This document shows, in pieces, positions 1-8,995 of a stretch of DNA of 64,000 bases. The first letter of the stretch is position 1, and every line of letters starts with the position of its first letter. The notes beneath the pieces were generated by a model. The model saw only the letters and a program-made list of their open reading frames with translations. It was not told the origin of the DNA and searched no databases. The translations under genes and the position numbers were made by a program. The DNA is from Pseudomonas sp. Irchel 3A7 (GTDB lineage Bacteria > Pseudomonadota > Gammaproteobacteria > Pseudomonadales > Pseudomonadaceae): positions 1-64,000 of the forward strand of contig NZ_FYED01000003.1 of NCBI RefSeq assembly GCF_900187565.1, given 5' to 3'.

Positions 1-81
1 TCCCGAACTCAGAAGTGAAACGATGCATCGCCGATGGTAGTGTGGGGTTTCCCCATGTGAGAGTAGGTCATCGTCAAGATT
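1..81 (+). rRNA. rrf: 5S ribosomal RNA, 3' part
   Basis: The window opens inside a 5S rRNA. The conserved CCCGAACTCAGAAGTGAAAC loop is present, followed by the GATGGTAGTGTGGGG and GAGAGTAGGTCATCGTC segments that form the 3' half of gammaproteobacterial 5S. About 40 nucleotides of the 5' end lie outside the window. It is the last gene of an rRNA operon read left to right, since a strong terminator follows. The exact 3' end is uncertain by one or two bases. Confidence 0.93.
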
Positions 82-89
82 AAATTCCG

Positions 90-124
90 AAACCCCTATC
101 TGCGTATGCAGGTAGGGGTTTTGT
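90..124 (+). terminator. rRNA operon intrinsic terminator
   Basis: A perfect 14-bp stem (AAACCCCTATCTGC pairing with GCAGGTAGGGGTTT) closes a GTAT loop and runs into a T-rich tail (TTTTGTTTTG). It lies about 9 bases after the 5S rRNA and should end the rrn transcript before the pqi-type operon. Confidence 0.92.
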
Positions 125-226
125 TTTGCGTGCAAGAAAAGCACGGTTGCCCGCGCACAAATTTGCACAGTTATTTTCTATTCGGGACACTAGAATAGGT
201 CCAACTATTTCGGAGCCAGAGCCTTT

Positions 227-886
227 ATGCCAGATCCGGTTGACGCCTCCGGGCTGTCAGAATTACCGCTGGACGATTTGGTGGCATGTCATGAGTGCGA
301 CTTGCTGATGCGCAAGCCCGAGCTCGCCCATGGCGAGAAAGCGCTGTGCCCGCGCTGCGGTTACGAGCTTTACGCCCATCGATACAACGTCGTGCAGCGC
401 AGTCTCGCCTTGGTGATTGCGGCACTTTTGTTATTCGTCCCGGCGAACTTTTTACCCATCATGCAGCTCAATCTACTCGGGCAGTCATCGCAAGATACTG
501 TCTGGAGCGGTGTTGTCGGCCTTTTCAACACGGACATGCAAGGCGTTTCCGTGATTGTGTTCCTGTGCAGCATGGGCATTCCGCTGCTCAAGTTGCTTTG
601 CCAACTGGTCGTCCTGCTGAGTATCCGTTTCGATATTGGACGCAGCTACGGCTTGCTGCTCTACCGTATTTATCACCATTTACGAGACTGGGGGATGCTC
701 GAGGTTTACCTCATGGGCGTACTGGTGGCGATCGTCAAATTGGCAGATATGGCGGCCATGACCGTAGGTCTCGGGCTGGCTTGCTTCATCGGTTTGTTAT
801 TGGTTCAGGTCTGGTTGGAGGTCGTGATGTCGCCTCACCAGATCTGGCAGGCACTGTCAGGAGAGGATGCCCATGCGGGCGATTGA
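227..886 (+). CDS. PqiA/LetA-family inner-membrane protein, first half
   Basis: 219 aa membrane protein of the paraquat-inducible protein A family. It has a short cytoplasmic N-terminus with a rubredoxin-like zinc ribbon (CHEC near residue 23 and CPRC near residue 43), then four hydrophobic segments at about 64-86, 105-132, 150-167 and 172-194. In E. coli, PqiA and LetA (YebS) contain two such units in one chain of about 420 aa; here the units are two overlapping genes. LetA/PqiA proteins are thought to feed or energise lipid movement through the MCE tunnel protein encoded two genes downstream. The start ATG at 227 has only a weak upstream AG-rich site. The family call is firm; substrate direction is not known. 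Confidence 0.88.
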   Translation: MPDPVDASGLSELPLDDLVACHECDLLMRKPELAHGEKALCPRCGYELYAHRYNVVQRSLALVIAALLLFVPANFLPIMQLNLLGQSSQDTVWSGVVGLFNTDMQGVSVIVFLCSMGIPLLKLLCQLVVLLSIRFDIGRSYGLLLYRIYHHLRDWGMLEVYLMGVLVAIVKLADMAAMTVGLGLACFIGLLLVQVWLEVVMSPHQIWQALSGEDAHAGD

Positions 887-1496
887 TGCAGGTATTCTGA
901 TTTGCGCGGAATGCCATGAATTGAACAGGCAGGAAGCTGATACCGACGAGCAGACCTGTACTCGTTGCGGTGCGCTGGTTCATGCCCGGCGCCCGAACAG
1001 TCTGGTGCGCACTTGGGCATTGCTGATTACCGCGGCAATTCTCTACATACCGGCCAATGTATTACCCATCATGACGGTGAGTTCTCTGGGCAAAGGCGAT
1101 CCCAGCACCATCATGTCCGGTGTAATTCAACTGGTTCAACACGGCATGATTCCCATTGCCGCTGTGGTGTTTATTGCCAGCATCCTGGTGCCTACCTTCA
1201 AACTGGTAGGTATCGCTCTGCTGCTGTACTCCGTCCAGCGCCACCAGCCACTCTCGGCTCGGCAGCGCATCTGGATGTATCGCTTTATCGAGTTCATCGG
1301 TCGTTGGTCGATGCTCGATATCTTTGTGATCGCCATCCTGGTGGCGGTCGTGAATTTTGGACGGCTTGCCAGTGTCGAGGCGGATCTCGGCGCTATCGCG
1401 TTTGCCAGTGTGGTGATTCTGACAATGCTTGCCGCAGTAACTTTCGATCCCCGACTGATTTGGGATAACACGGAGTCGGACGACGACCATGACTGA
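873..1496 (+). CDS. PqiA/LetA-family inner-membrane protein, second half
   Basis: 207 aa, paralogous to the preceding gene: a zinc ribbon (CAEC...CTRC) and four membrane segments including ALLITAAILYIPANVLPIMT. The reading frame is open from an ATG at 867, but the AGGAG at 859-863 is only 3 bases from that codon and 9 bases from the ATG at 873, so 873 is preferred. It overlaps the end of the first PqiA-like gene (stop at 886) and its own end overlaps the MCE gene by 8 bases, so the three genes form one translationally coupled operon. It is inferred to pair with the first half as the equivalent of one full-length LetA. Confidence 0.87.
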   Translation: MRAIDAGILICAECHELNRQEADTDEQTCTRCGALVHARRPNSLVRTWALLITAAILYIPANVLPIMTVSSLGKGDPSTIMSGVIQLVQHGMIPIAAVVFIASILVPTFKLVGIALLLYSVQRHQPLSARQRIWMYRFIEFIGRWSMLDIFVIAILVAVVNFGRLASVEADLGAIAFASVVILTMLAAVTFDPRLIWDNTESDDDHD

Positions 1497-3792
1497 TTTG
1501 CCTGTAGCGAAAACCCGACCGGCCTCCAACTGGTCTGCGATCTGGGTATTGCCCCTGATCGCCTTGATCATCGGCGGCTGGCTTGGCTGGCGTGCCTATA
1601 CTGAAACCGGCATCGAGATTCAGGTGCGCTTCGAAAGCGGTGAAGGCATCCAGGCCAACAAGACTGAAGTGGTCTACAAAGGCATGTCGGTCGGCAAGGT
1701 GAAGACACTCAAGCTCGATGATGAAGGCAGCTCCAAAGGTGTGATCGCCACTGTCGAGATGAACAAGGACGTGGAGCAATACCTGCGTACGAGCACGCGC
1801 TTCTGGCTGGTCAAGCCGAGCGTGACCCTGGCCGGGATTACGGGTTTGGAGACGCTGGTTTCGGGCAACTACGTCGCGATCAGCCCGGGTGAGGGTGAGC
1901 CTACCCGCAAGTTCAAGGCGCTGGCTGAAGAGCCGCCGCTATCCGATGCGCAGCCGGGTCTGCACCTGACAATCAAGGCCGATCGATTGGGTTCGCTGAA
2001 TCGCGGCAGTCCGGTGTTCTACAAGCAAATCAAGGTCGGTCAGATTAAAAGCTTTGTGCTGTCCGAGGACCAGAGCACCGTTGAGCTCAAGGTTTTCATC
2101 GAGCCGACTTATGCCAAGCTGGTGCGTAAACACACGCGTTTCTGGAACGCCAGCGGTATCAGCATCGACGCCAATCTGTCCGGTGTGAAAGTCCGTAGCG
2201 AGTCTCTGGCGAGCATCGTTGCCGGCGGTATTGCCTTCGCCACACCGGAAAACCGCAAGGACAGTCCACCCACCGACCCGAGCCTGCCATTCCGTCTTTA
2301 CGAAGACTTCGATGCGGCTGCGGCCGGGATCAAGGTGAAGGTCAAACTCAGTGACTTCGAAGGCCTGCAGGCCGGTCGGACACCGGTCATGTACAAAGGT
2401 ATCCAGGTCGGCACGCTCAAGGCGCTCAAGGTCGATCCGGATCTATCCACCGCCAGTGCCGAATTGACGCTGGACCCGTTGGCCGAGGACTACCTGGTCG
2501 ACGGCACTCAGTTCTGGGTAGTCAAACCTTCGATCTCCCTTGCCGGCATTACCGGCCTTGAGGCGTTGGTCAAAGGCAATTACATCGCCGTGCGTCCCGG
2601 AGACAAAGGTGCTGCGCCGCAACGTGAGTTCGTGGCACGGCCAAAAGCGCCGCCGCTGGATCTACGTTCGCCGGGCCTGCACCTGGTGCTGTTCACCGAA
2701 AACCTCGGCTCGCTGGAAGTCGGCAGTCCGGTTCTCTACAAACAGGTCAAGGTGGGGTCGGTTCAGAGCTATCAGTTTTCGCGCAAGAAAAACCAATTGG
2801 TCATCGGTGTTCACATCGAGAAGGAATACGAAAATCTGGTCAACGCGTCGACCCGGTTCTGGAACGCCAGCGGCATAACGCTGACGGGCGGGCTGACCGG
2901 CGGGATTCAAGTCAAGAGTGAGTCGTTGCAGAGCCTGATGGCCGGCGGCATTGCCTTCGAAACACCGGAGGCCAAGGCGCCGTTGCAGAGGCGCATACCA
3001 CGGTTCCGGTTGTTCGCCAGCCATGAAGACGCCACGCAAAAAGGCGCGGTGATCACGCTGAAGGTTGACCGTGCCGATGGCCTGCGCGTCGGGACACCAA
3101 TCCGCTACAAAGGGCTGGATGTCGGCAAGGTCGAAGACGTCGACCTCAGCGATGATCTGCAATCTGTACTGCTGACTGCACGCATCACTGAAGTGCCTGA
3201 ACGTATTGCGCGGGTCGGAAGCGAATTCTGGGTGGTCAAACCGGAGCTGGGACTGATCAAAACGTCGAATCTGGAGACGTTGGTGACAGGGCAGTACATC
3301 GAAGTACAGCCTGCACTGAAGAACCTTGGCCCGCAGAAAAACTTTGTCGCACTGGCAACTCCCCCCGAGACCGCCAAGGCCGAAGCCGGGCTGAGTCTTG
3401 TCTTGAGTGCTGCCCGTCGTGGTTCTTTGAAGGCCGGAGTGCCGGTAACGTATCGTGAGATCACGGTGGGCAAGGTGACCGGGTATGAACTGGGGCAGAC
3501 CGCGGATCGGGTGTTGATCCACATTCTGATCGAACCGAAATATGCGCCGTTGGTGCGTAGCGGTACCCGCTTCTGGAATACCAGTGGTTTTGATTTTGAT
3601 GTCGGTCTGTTCAAAGGCGCGACGATGCGTACTGAGTCGCTGGAAACCATGATTCAGGGGGGCGTCGCGTTTGCCACTCCGGACGGCGAACGCATGGGCG
3701 GTGCAGCGCAGCCGGAGCAGACATTCCCGCTGTTCGATAAGTTTGAAGAGGAATGGCTGACCTGGGCGCCGAAGATTTCCCTCGGTAAATAG
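1489..3792 (+). CDS. PqiB/LetB-like MCE protein with six MCE domains
   Basis: 767 aa. An N-terminal membrane anchor (about residues 15-37, WVLPLIALIIGGWLGW) is followed by six MCE (MlaD-like) domains filling the rest of the chain. E. coli PqiB has three MCE domains in about 550 aa and LetB has seven in about 880 aa; such proteins form periplasm-spanning tubes for lipid transport between inner and outer membranes. Domains 1, 3 and 5 share the YKGxxVG hairpin and an FWxVKP motif; domains 2, 4 and 6 share YKQxKVG (YREITVG in domain 6) and a TRFWNxSG motif, so the array is three copies of a two-domain unit. No PqiC-like lipoprotein gene follows: the next gene is convergent. The gene is often annotated pqiB, but the architecture is closer to LetB. 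Confidence 0.92.
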   Translation: MTDLPVAKTRPASNWSAIWVLPLIALIIGGWLGWRAYTETGIEIQVRFESGEGIQANKTEVVYKGMSVGKVKTLKLDDEGSSKGVIATVEMNKDVEQYLRTSTRFWLVKPSVTLAGITGLETLVSGNYVAISPGEGEPTRKFKALAEEPPLSDAQPGLHLTIKADRLGSLNRGSPVFYKQIKVGQIKSFVLSEDQSTVELKVFIEPTYAKLVRKHTRFWNASGISIDANLSGVKVRSESLASIVAGGIAFATPENRKDSPPTDPSLPFRLYEDFDAAAAGIKVKVKLSDFEGLQAGRTPVMYKGIQVGTLKALKVDPDLSTASAELTLDPLAEDYLVDGTQFWVVKPSISLAGITGLEALVKGNYIAVRPGDKGAAPQREFVARPKAPPLDLRSPGLHLVLFTENLGSLEVGSPVLYKQVKVGSVQSYQFSRKKNQLVIGVHIEKEYENLVNASTRFWNASGITLTGGLTGGIQVKSESLQSLMAGGIAFETPEAKAPLQRRIPRFRLFASHEDATQKGAVITLKVDRADGLRVGTPIRYKGLDVGKVEDVDLSDDLQSVLLTARITEVPERIARVGSEFWVVKPELGLIKTSNLETLVTGQYIEVQPALKNLGPQKNFVALATPPETAKAEAGLSLVLSAARRGSLKAGVPVTYREITVGKVTGYELGQTADRVLIHILIEPKYAPLVRSGTRFWNTSGFDFDVGLFKGATMRTESLETMIQGGVAFATPDGERMGGAAQPEQTFPLFDKFEEEWLTWAPKISLGK

Positions 3793-3818
3793 CAGGGTTT
3801 GATAGGTTGCCTGTAATG

Positions 3819-3919
3819 ACGCCTTCGCGGACAAACCCACTCCCAAAGGGTTTTCGGTTGCTCACAGATTCTATGTAAGCTGCAATCTCCTGTGGGAGCG
3901 GGCTCGCCCGCGAAGGGGC
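3819..3919. repeat. REP/REPIN-like inverted repeat pair (diverged)
   Basis: Two facing arms: GCCTTCGCGGACAAACCCAC at the left, and TGTGGGAGCGGGCTCGCCCG followed by CGAAGG at the right. The left arm has lost part of the usual GCGAGCAGGCTCGCTCC core. It lies in the gap between the convergent MCE gene and mksB. Confidence 0.75.
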
Positions 3920-3955
3920 CGTCAAACACAAAGAAAAGCTAAAAGAACCCCCACA

Positions 3956-3993
3956 AAAAAGGCCGCGATCCCTATCGGATCGCGGCCTTTTTG
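3956..3993. terminator. Bidirectional intrinsic terminator
   Basis: An A-run, an 11-bp stem (GGCCGCGATCC / GGATCGCGGCC) with a short CTATC loop region, then a T-run. The flanking A and T tracts let it work for both the MCE operon (plus) and the mks operon (minus). Confidence 0.9.
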
Positions 3994-4013
3994 TTGCCAT
4001 CAGTTAAAGCAAA

Positions 4014-6854
4014 TCAAACCGCATCCAGCTCCGGCTCATCCGCTTCGACATTGACCGCCGCCTTCACCTGATCGTGACGGCGAATGTACTTCCAGTCCGC
4101 TTCGTCGATATAGATGCCGGCCGGGCCGCTGCCGCCTTCCAGGTCGATGGCGACACTGGCGCAGACTTGCGGCTTCACACTGGCCAGGATCGGCACGAAG
4201 CCCAGTTGCAGACTGGTTTCCAGCAGCGCTGCCTGGTTCTTCTCGTCGATGTCCGCTGCCTCGTCGAGGTAGTACGGCAAGCGCACACGCCCGGCCAGGT
4301 CACGATCCATCAAGTGCAGCAACAGATACATGTTGGTCAGCGCCTTGATGGTCATGGTGGTGCCGTTGGACGCGGCGCCGTCGATATCGGTGTGGATCAC
4401 CGGCTGACCGTTGACCTTGGTGATCTCGAACGCCAGTTCGAACAAGTCCTTGAGGCCGAGCTGGTTGTGGTTGGCGGCTACCAGCCGTGCCAGGTATTCC
4501 TTGGCTTCTTCGTTCTTGTTGTCCTGTTCCGCGCTCTGGCTCAGGTCGAACACCGACAGCGTCTCGCCTTCTTCGTACTGGCCGGCGCTGTGGATGATCT
4601 GGTCGATGTGCTTGAGCGCTTCCTTGTTAGGCGCGAGCACGATGCGGAAGCTTTGCAGGTTGGAGACCTGGCGCTTGTTGATCTCGCGGTTGAACAGCGC
4701 CAGTTGATGCTCGAGGCTATCGTAGTCGCTGCGAATATTACGCAGCGTCCGCGCGATGTCGGTCACGGCTGCACGGCGGGCCTTGCCCAGGGTCAGGGCT
4801 TCATCGGTGCGGTGCGCGTAAGCGTTGATCAGCAGTTGCAGGCGACGCTCCATATCGTCTTCGCTGTCGAATTTGGCTACGCCCTTGAGGCGAACCTGTG
4901 CGTACAGCGCTTCGATCTGGCCGTCGGCACGCAGCAGGCCTTGCCAGCTGTCCTGATAGTCGTTGAGCAGCGGCAGCAGGTTGTCCATGGAATCGTCGAC
5001 CGGGTCCATGAATGGCGTGCCGAATGGCAGGTCCGCCGGGAGCAATTGACGGCGGCGCAAGGCATCGTCGAGGGTGCGTTGCTTGGCTTCCATGTCGGCG
5101 ATCTGCCGGCCGACCAGTTGCAGCTTGGCCGACAGTTGCTGGACGCGCTCGGTGAAGGCGTCGCTGGAGCGCTTCAATTCGTCCTGCGCGGCTTCCATTT
5201 GCGCCAGCTGTTCCAGCTTGTCGCCTTCCTCGGCGCTCAAGGTCTGAGCGCGACGGAAGTCTTCCAGCGCCTTCTGCGCATCCAGCACTTGCTGGTACAG
5301 CGCTTCAGTCTGGGTCTTGCTCGCGGCGCGGTCGGCGGCTACGGCTTGCTGGGTTTTCAGTTGCTTGAGTTCTTTGTCCAGACGCTCTTTCTGATCGCGC
5401 AGTGCCGCACGGTCGGCCAAGGCTTGCAGGGCTGGCGGCTCGATGTGCGAGAGGTCGATCGACAGGCCCGGCACTTCGAAGCGCTCGCCTTTGAAACCGT
5501 CGAGAATCAGCTCCACGGATTTGACCCAGTCGCCGTTGTCATCCAGCGCAATCCCGTGCTCACCCAGGGGCAGGCTGAACAGCGCGCTGTTGAACAGACG
5601 CATCAGACGCTCGACATCCTGCTGCGAAAACTCTTCGCGCAAACGGGCATAACTGTTGTTGTCGGCGTGATCGAGTTGCTGCTTGACCGACTTCAGGCGT
5701 TTTTCCAGATCCCGCAGGCGCTCTTCCAGGTCTTCGGCGCTGAACTGACGGGATTGCGCCAACGCACCGGCCAATTCGTCGTGAGCATCCTTGGCCGCGA
5801 GCAGTTGCTGTTCCAGCACCTTGACGTCATCGACCAGGGCAAAGCGATGCTTGAGTACCGACAATTCCCCGAGCCAGCGCTGGATGCCGCTGATTTCCCG
5901 CTCCAGACGCATCAGTTCCTGGGTGCCGCCACGCTGGTCGTTTTGCAGGTCATCCTGCTCGCGACGGTAGTGCTCGGCCTGGATAGTCAGCTCTTCCTTG
6001 CGTGCACTGGCGTAGTCCGACCAGGTGCCGAGCAGGGAGTCGAGCAGCGGAGACAGCCGATGCAGTTTGCCGCGCAGCACATCGCGTTGCTTCACGCCGT
6101 TGGCCAGGGCTTCGACCAAGGGGCCGGCGGCGACCAGCGAGTTGTAGTCCTGTTCCATGCGTCGTACATCGCGGAAGGCTTCTTCGCACGCAGCGATGTA
6201 ATCCACGCTGCCGGAACGCAGGCTGTGCTCGAAGGCATCGAGGAACAGCTGCTTGAGCTTGGCCGCGGTGATTTCGCGCATGTGCAGCAGGTTGATGAAC
6301 AGTGCGCGGAAGGTTTTCAGGCTCTGTTCGCTGGTGGAGCGCAGCGGGATCAGGGTCAGGTCCAGCGGGATCGAAGTGTGACCGCCGACCAGCAGGCGAC
6401 GCAGTTCGTCCGGCTTGAGCTCGTAGGCTTTCAGGCCTTCGCGCTCGAGGTTGGTGAACAGTTCTTTCTGGCGCAGACAGGTATCGTTCTTCTGGTAATG
6501 GGCCAGGTCCAGCTTGCCGGCGTAGGCAAAGAACTGGTGACCGAAACCGCCGCCAGGGCCGCGGCCGACCACGCCAATCACATGCGGGCCGTGGGGTAGC
6601 GAGACTTCCACCAGGATGTAACTGGTGTCCGACGCGAAGTAGAAGCGCCGGGATTGTTCCAGGCTGTACTTGCCGAAACTCATGTCGGACATACGCGCCA
6701 GGATCGGGAACTGCAGCGCGTTGATCGATGCGGATTTACCGAGGTTGTTCGCGCCGTAAACCGACAGCGGCTCTTCCAGCGGAAACAGGCCGAGGCTGTA
6801 GCCGGCGGTGTTCAAGAGGGCAAAGCGGCGGATGCCGTAGCGTTCCTTGCTCAT
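4014..6854 (-). CDS. mksB: Condensin MksB, SMC-like ATPase subunit
   Basis: 946 aa. The N-terminal nucleotide-binding half has a P-loop (GANNLGKS, residues 34-41). A long coiled-coil region (about 230-770, rich in Glu, Gln, Leu and Arg heptads) follows, and the C-terminal half carries a Walker B motif (YYLDEAADID, Asp864-Glu865). This matches the SMC-like subunit of the MksBEF condensin described in P. aeruginosa, which contributes to chromosome organisation and segregation. It overlaps mksE by 4 bases (ATGA) and is the last gene of mksF-mksE-mksB. No mksG/jetD-type TOPRIM nuclease gene is adjacent, so this is the three-gene housekeeping form rather than a four-gene Wadjet-type plasmid defence locus. 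Confidence in family is high. Confidence 0.92.
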   Translation of the reverse strand: MSKERYGIRRFALLNTAGYSLGLFPLEEPLSVYGANNLGKSASINALQFPILARMSDMSFGKYSLEQSRRFYFASDTSYILVEVSLPHGPHVIGVVGRGPGGGFGHQFFAYAGKLDLAHYQKNDTCLRQKELFTNLEREGLKAYELKPDELRRLLVGGHTSIPLDLTLIPLRSTSEQSLKTFRALFINLLHMREITAAKLKQLFLDAFEHSLRSGSVDYIAACEEAFRDVRRMEQDYNSLVAAGPLVEALANGVKQRDVLRGKLHRLSPLLDSLLGTWSDYASARKEELTIQAEHYRREQDDLQNDQRGGTQELMRLEREISGIQRWLGELSVLKHRFALVDDVKVLEQQLLAAKDAHDELAGALAQSRQFSAEDLEERLRDLEKRLKSVKQQLDHADNNSYARLREEFSQQDVERLMRLFNSALFSLPLGEHGIALDDNGDWVKSVELILDGFKGERFEVPGLSIDLSHIEPPALQALADRAALRDQKERLDKELKQLKTQQAVAADRAASKTQTEALYQQVLDAQKALEDFRRAQTLSAEEGDKLEQLAQMEAAQDELKRSSDAFTERVQQLSAKLQLVGRQIADMEAKQRTLDDALRRRQLLPADLPFGTPFMDPVDDSMDNLLPLLNDYQDSWQGLLRADGQIEALYAQVRLKGVAKFDSEDDMERRLQLLINAYAHRTDEALTLGKARRAAVTDIARTLRNIRSDYDSLEHQLALFNREINKRQVSNLQSFRIVLAPNKEALKHIDQIIHSAGQYEEGETLSVFDLSQSAEQDNKNEEAKEYLARLVAANHNQLGLKDLFELAFEITKVNGQPVIHTDIDGAASNGTTMTIKALTNMYLLLHLMDRDLAGRVRLPYYLDEAADIDEKNQAALLETSLQLGFVPILASVKPQVCASVAIDLEGGSGPAGIYIDEADWKYIRRHDQVKAAVNVEADEPELDAV

Positions 6855-7558
6855 GCGTCGAGCTCCTGTTCTTCGGCAATGGCACGGGCCAGAGCGTCTT
6901 CTTCGCTTTCGCTTTCGCCTTCGAATTCGCTCAGATCAAGCGGATCGTCGGTCTGCAGCAGTTTTTCGTCACTGTCTTCGTCGATCAGCACCGGTGCCGG
7001 CAATGGCAGCACGCTGTGCAGGCTGGCGGCCAGGTCGCGGTCCTGCTGAACCGACAGGCAGACGTCGAGGAAACGGTGCATCGGCGGCAGAAAGCGGTAG
7101 ACGCCGTTTTCTTCGCTGGCAAAACCGAGTTGGGTCATGCGGCGCATGATTTTTTCTTCCAGCTCGTCCTGGGTCTGCACTTCGGCCTGGATAAACAGGT
7201 CGCGGTACTTTTCCAGCAGCGACGGCAATTCATCGCGACCGAGGCTGCCACCGTCGAGCACGGCGATCGGGTCTCGGCCCTGGTCGGCCAGGTGTTCGAC
7301 GAGAATGAAGGTGAACAGCGCCAGGCGCTGCGCAGTCTTGTTCACCGCCGCGGCGGCGAGGTCCGGCACGAAGTAGTAGAAACCACGGGTGTCGCACACC
7401 AGTTCAAATCCCAGGGCTTTGAACAGCGTGCGGTACTGGTCTTGAAAGTTCGACAGTTGTGCGTACAGCTCCGGATCGCGGCGGCTGACGTGGTAACCCT
7501 TGAACAGCTCGCGAAAGATCGGTGCCAGTTGGGACAGTTCGGATAGATCAAGATGCAT
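6851..7558 (-). CDS. mksE: Condensin accessory protein MksE
   Basis: 235 aa from the chosen start. MksE is the winged-helix KITE-type subunit that binds the kleisin MksF. The reading frame continues upstream to an ATG at 7591, but family members typically begin MHLDLSELSQ or similar, giving a start at 7558 and an 11-base overlap with mksF. The C-terminus is acidic (LDLSEFEGESESEEDALARA). It sits between mksF and mksB, overlapping both, consistent with production of a stoichiometric complex. No strong Shine-Dalgarno precedes either start, so translation probably depends on coupling. Confidence 0.88.
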   Translation of the reverse strand: MHLDLSELSQLAPIFRELFKGYHVSRRDPELYAQLSNFQDQYRTLFKALGFELVCDTRGFYYFVPDLAAAAVNKTAQRLALFTFILVEHLADQGRDPIAVLDGGSLGRDELPSLLEKYRDLFIQAEVQTQDELEEKIMRRMTQLGFASEENGVYRFLPPMHRFLDVCLSVQQDRDLAASLHSVLPLPAPVLIDEDSDEKLLQTDDPLDLSEFEGESESEEDALARAIAEEQELDA

Positions 7559-8828
7559 GTGGAGTGCTCGCGGAATTCTCGGAGGCATCATCGCCGGCCG
7601 AGAGCAGGGCGAAGGAGCGCAGGCTGACCTGGTGCTCGTGTGTGTAGTAATCGCGGCGTTCCAGGCGTTCGCGCTTGAAGCGTTTTTCCCGGGACAGGCG
7701 CGAGAACCAGTACAGCAATTCGTCGGTGGCGCCGTCCGGCTCCTGCTCCAGCAGCCAGGTCATCAGGTCCGGCATCGGCAGGGCGTCTTCGCAACGGTCG
7801 AGCATCTCCCGGACCGTGCGTGGCGCACGGGGTACGTCGCCGCCCTTGTGCGTCTTGTGGGCCTTGGGGAACCGCGCGGGTTTCGGTTCGAAACGGGCCA
7901 AGGCGTAAACGTAGGCCTCGACCTGACTGGCGCTGCCGAGAAAGGTGCTCTGAGGGCGGGTGAACATCGGCATGGCTGCTTGTGGCACAGCGTCGATGCC
8001 TTTGCGACGAATCATCGACAGGGCCAGCGCGGCGCCACGGGTCACGGCGTTGTGTCGGCGCGCTTCTTCACGCAGCGGCAGCAGCAGTTCACGGGCGTGA
8101 CGCAGGGTCAGCTGGGCGCTGGTCTGCATTTCGAGAATGCGTGCGTGGGTGCGCAGCAGCATGTCGTCGTCGACCAGATGGCCGAGGCGTTGCTGTTCGG
8201 TGAGCATCTTCAACAGGACGTTTTCGACCTTGCGCACACCTTGTTCGAAAGCGCCGTCGGCATTCACCAGCTGGATCATTGGCTCGACGTATTCGTCCCA
8301 GGTTGCCAGCACTTCTGCATAACGCTGGCGCAACGGGATCTGTCGGTCGCTGGTCTTGGCTCGCTCGGCGACGGCCACCAGGGCCTGTTCATCATTGGCG
8401 AGTTTTTTCAGTACGTCGCGCACGCGCATGTCGAGCAGGCGCAATTGGCGAGCCAGGTCGTTGCCATCGCGGATGTCGAAGGCGTCCTGGATGTAACCGG
8501 CCAGGCGTTCGAGATGGCGCAGGTAGGCTTCGATTTCCAGGCACAGACCCAGGCGGTGTTCACGGCGCAGGTAAGCAAGAAAGTCGTGAATCTGCGCGTT
8601 GAGCTCGAAACGGTTCGGGCTTTTTGCCACGGGAACCAGGATGTCGAGGCGAATCCACACGTCCAGCAGGCTGGTGATGTCCTGCGGCGTGCTGTCCAGT
8701 TGCTGGGCGGCCAACTGTGAACGCAATTCGTTGAGGCTCAGGGTGCCCTGGTCGAAGTGCTCGCACAGTGGCTCCAGAAGTGCCCAGTGTTCAGCGAGGG
8801 CGCGCAAGACGCGCTTGGGTTCGATCAT
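7548..8828 (-). CDS. mksF: Condensin kleisin-like subunit MksF
   Basis: 426 aa from ATG at 8828 (MIEPKRVLRAL); a GTG at 8894 would add 22 residues that look non-conserved. MksF is the kleisin that bridges the heads of the MksB dimer and recruits MksE. The protein is helical, with a winged-helix-like N-terminus (about 1-100) and a basic C-terminus (KRFKRERLERRDYY). It is the first gene of the mks operon. Its promoter must lie between 8829 and 8995, a gap shared with the divergent holD gene. Confidence 0.86.
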   Translation of the reverse strand: MIEPKRVLRALAEHWALLEPLCEHFDQGTLSLNELRSQLAAQQLDSTPQDITSLLDVWIRLDILVPVAKSPNRFELNAQIHDFLAYLRREHRLGLCLEIEAYLRHLERLAGYIQDAFDIRDGNDLARQLRLLDMRVRDVLKKLANDEQALVAVAERAKTSDRQIPLRQRYAEVLATWDEYVEPMIQLVNADGAFEQGVRKVENVLLKMLTEQQRLGHLVDDDMLLRTHARILEMQTSAQLTLRHARELLLPLREEARRHNAVTRGAALALSMIRRKGIDAVPQAAMPMFTRPQSTFLGSASQVEAYVYALARFEPKPARFPKAHKTHKGGDVPRAPRTVREMLDRCEDALPMPDLMTWLLEQEPDGATDELLYWFSRLSREKRFKRERLERRDYYTHEHQVSLRSFALLSAGDDASENSASTPHAS

Positions 8829-8995
8829 CGGAATGGCCGGCTGGTTGGCGATTAAAAGCCGCGATTGTACTGCATCGCGGGCGATGCGATTCACTCTCGG
8901 GACGGGCTGTTAGTTTTCTATCGATCAACAGCGGGCGATCTTGAGCGAAGGGCGGTAGAATCTCCGCACTTTAGTTATCCACAAGTGGCTGACCT

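Noticed and set aside
4074..6599. 841-codon open frame on the plus strand opposite mksB
   Set aside because: It is an antisense shadow produced by GC-rich codon bias in mksB; the translation is Gln/Val/Leu-biased with no domain and mksB is clearly the real gene.
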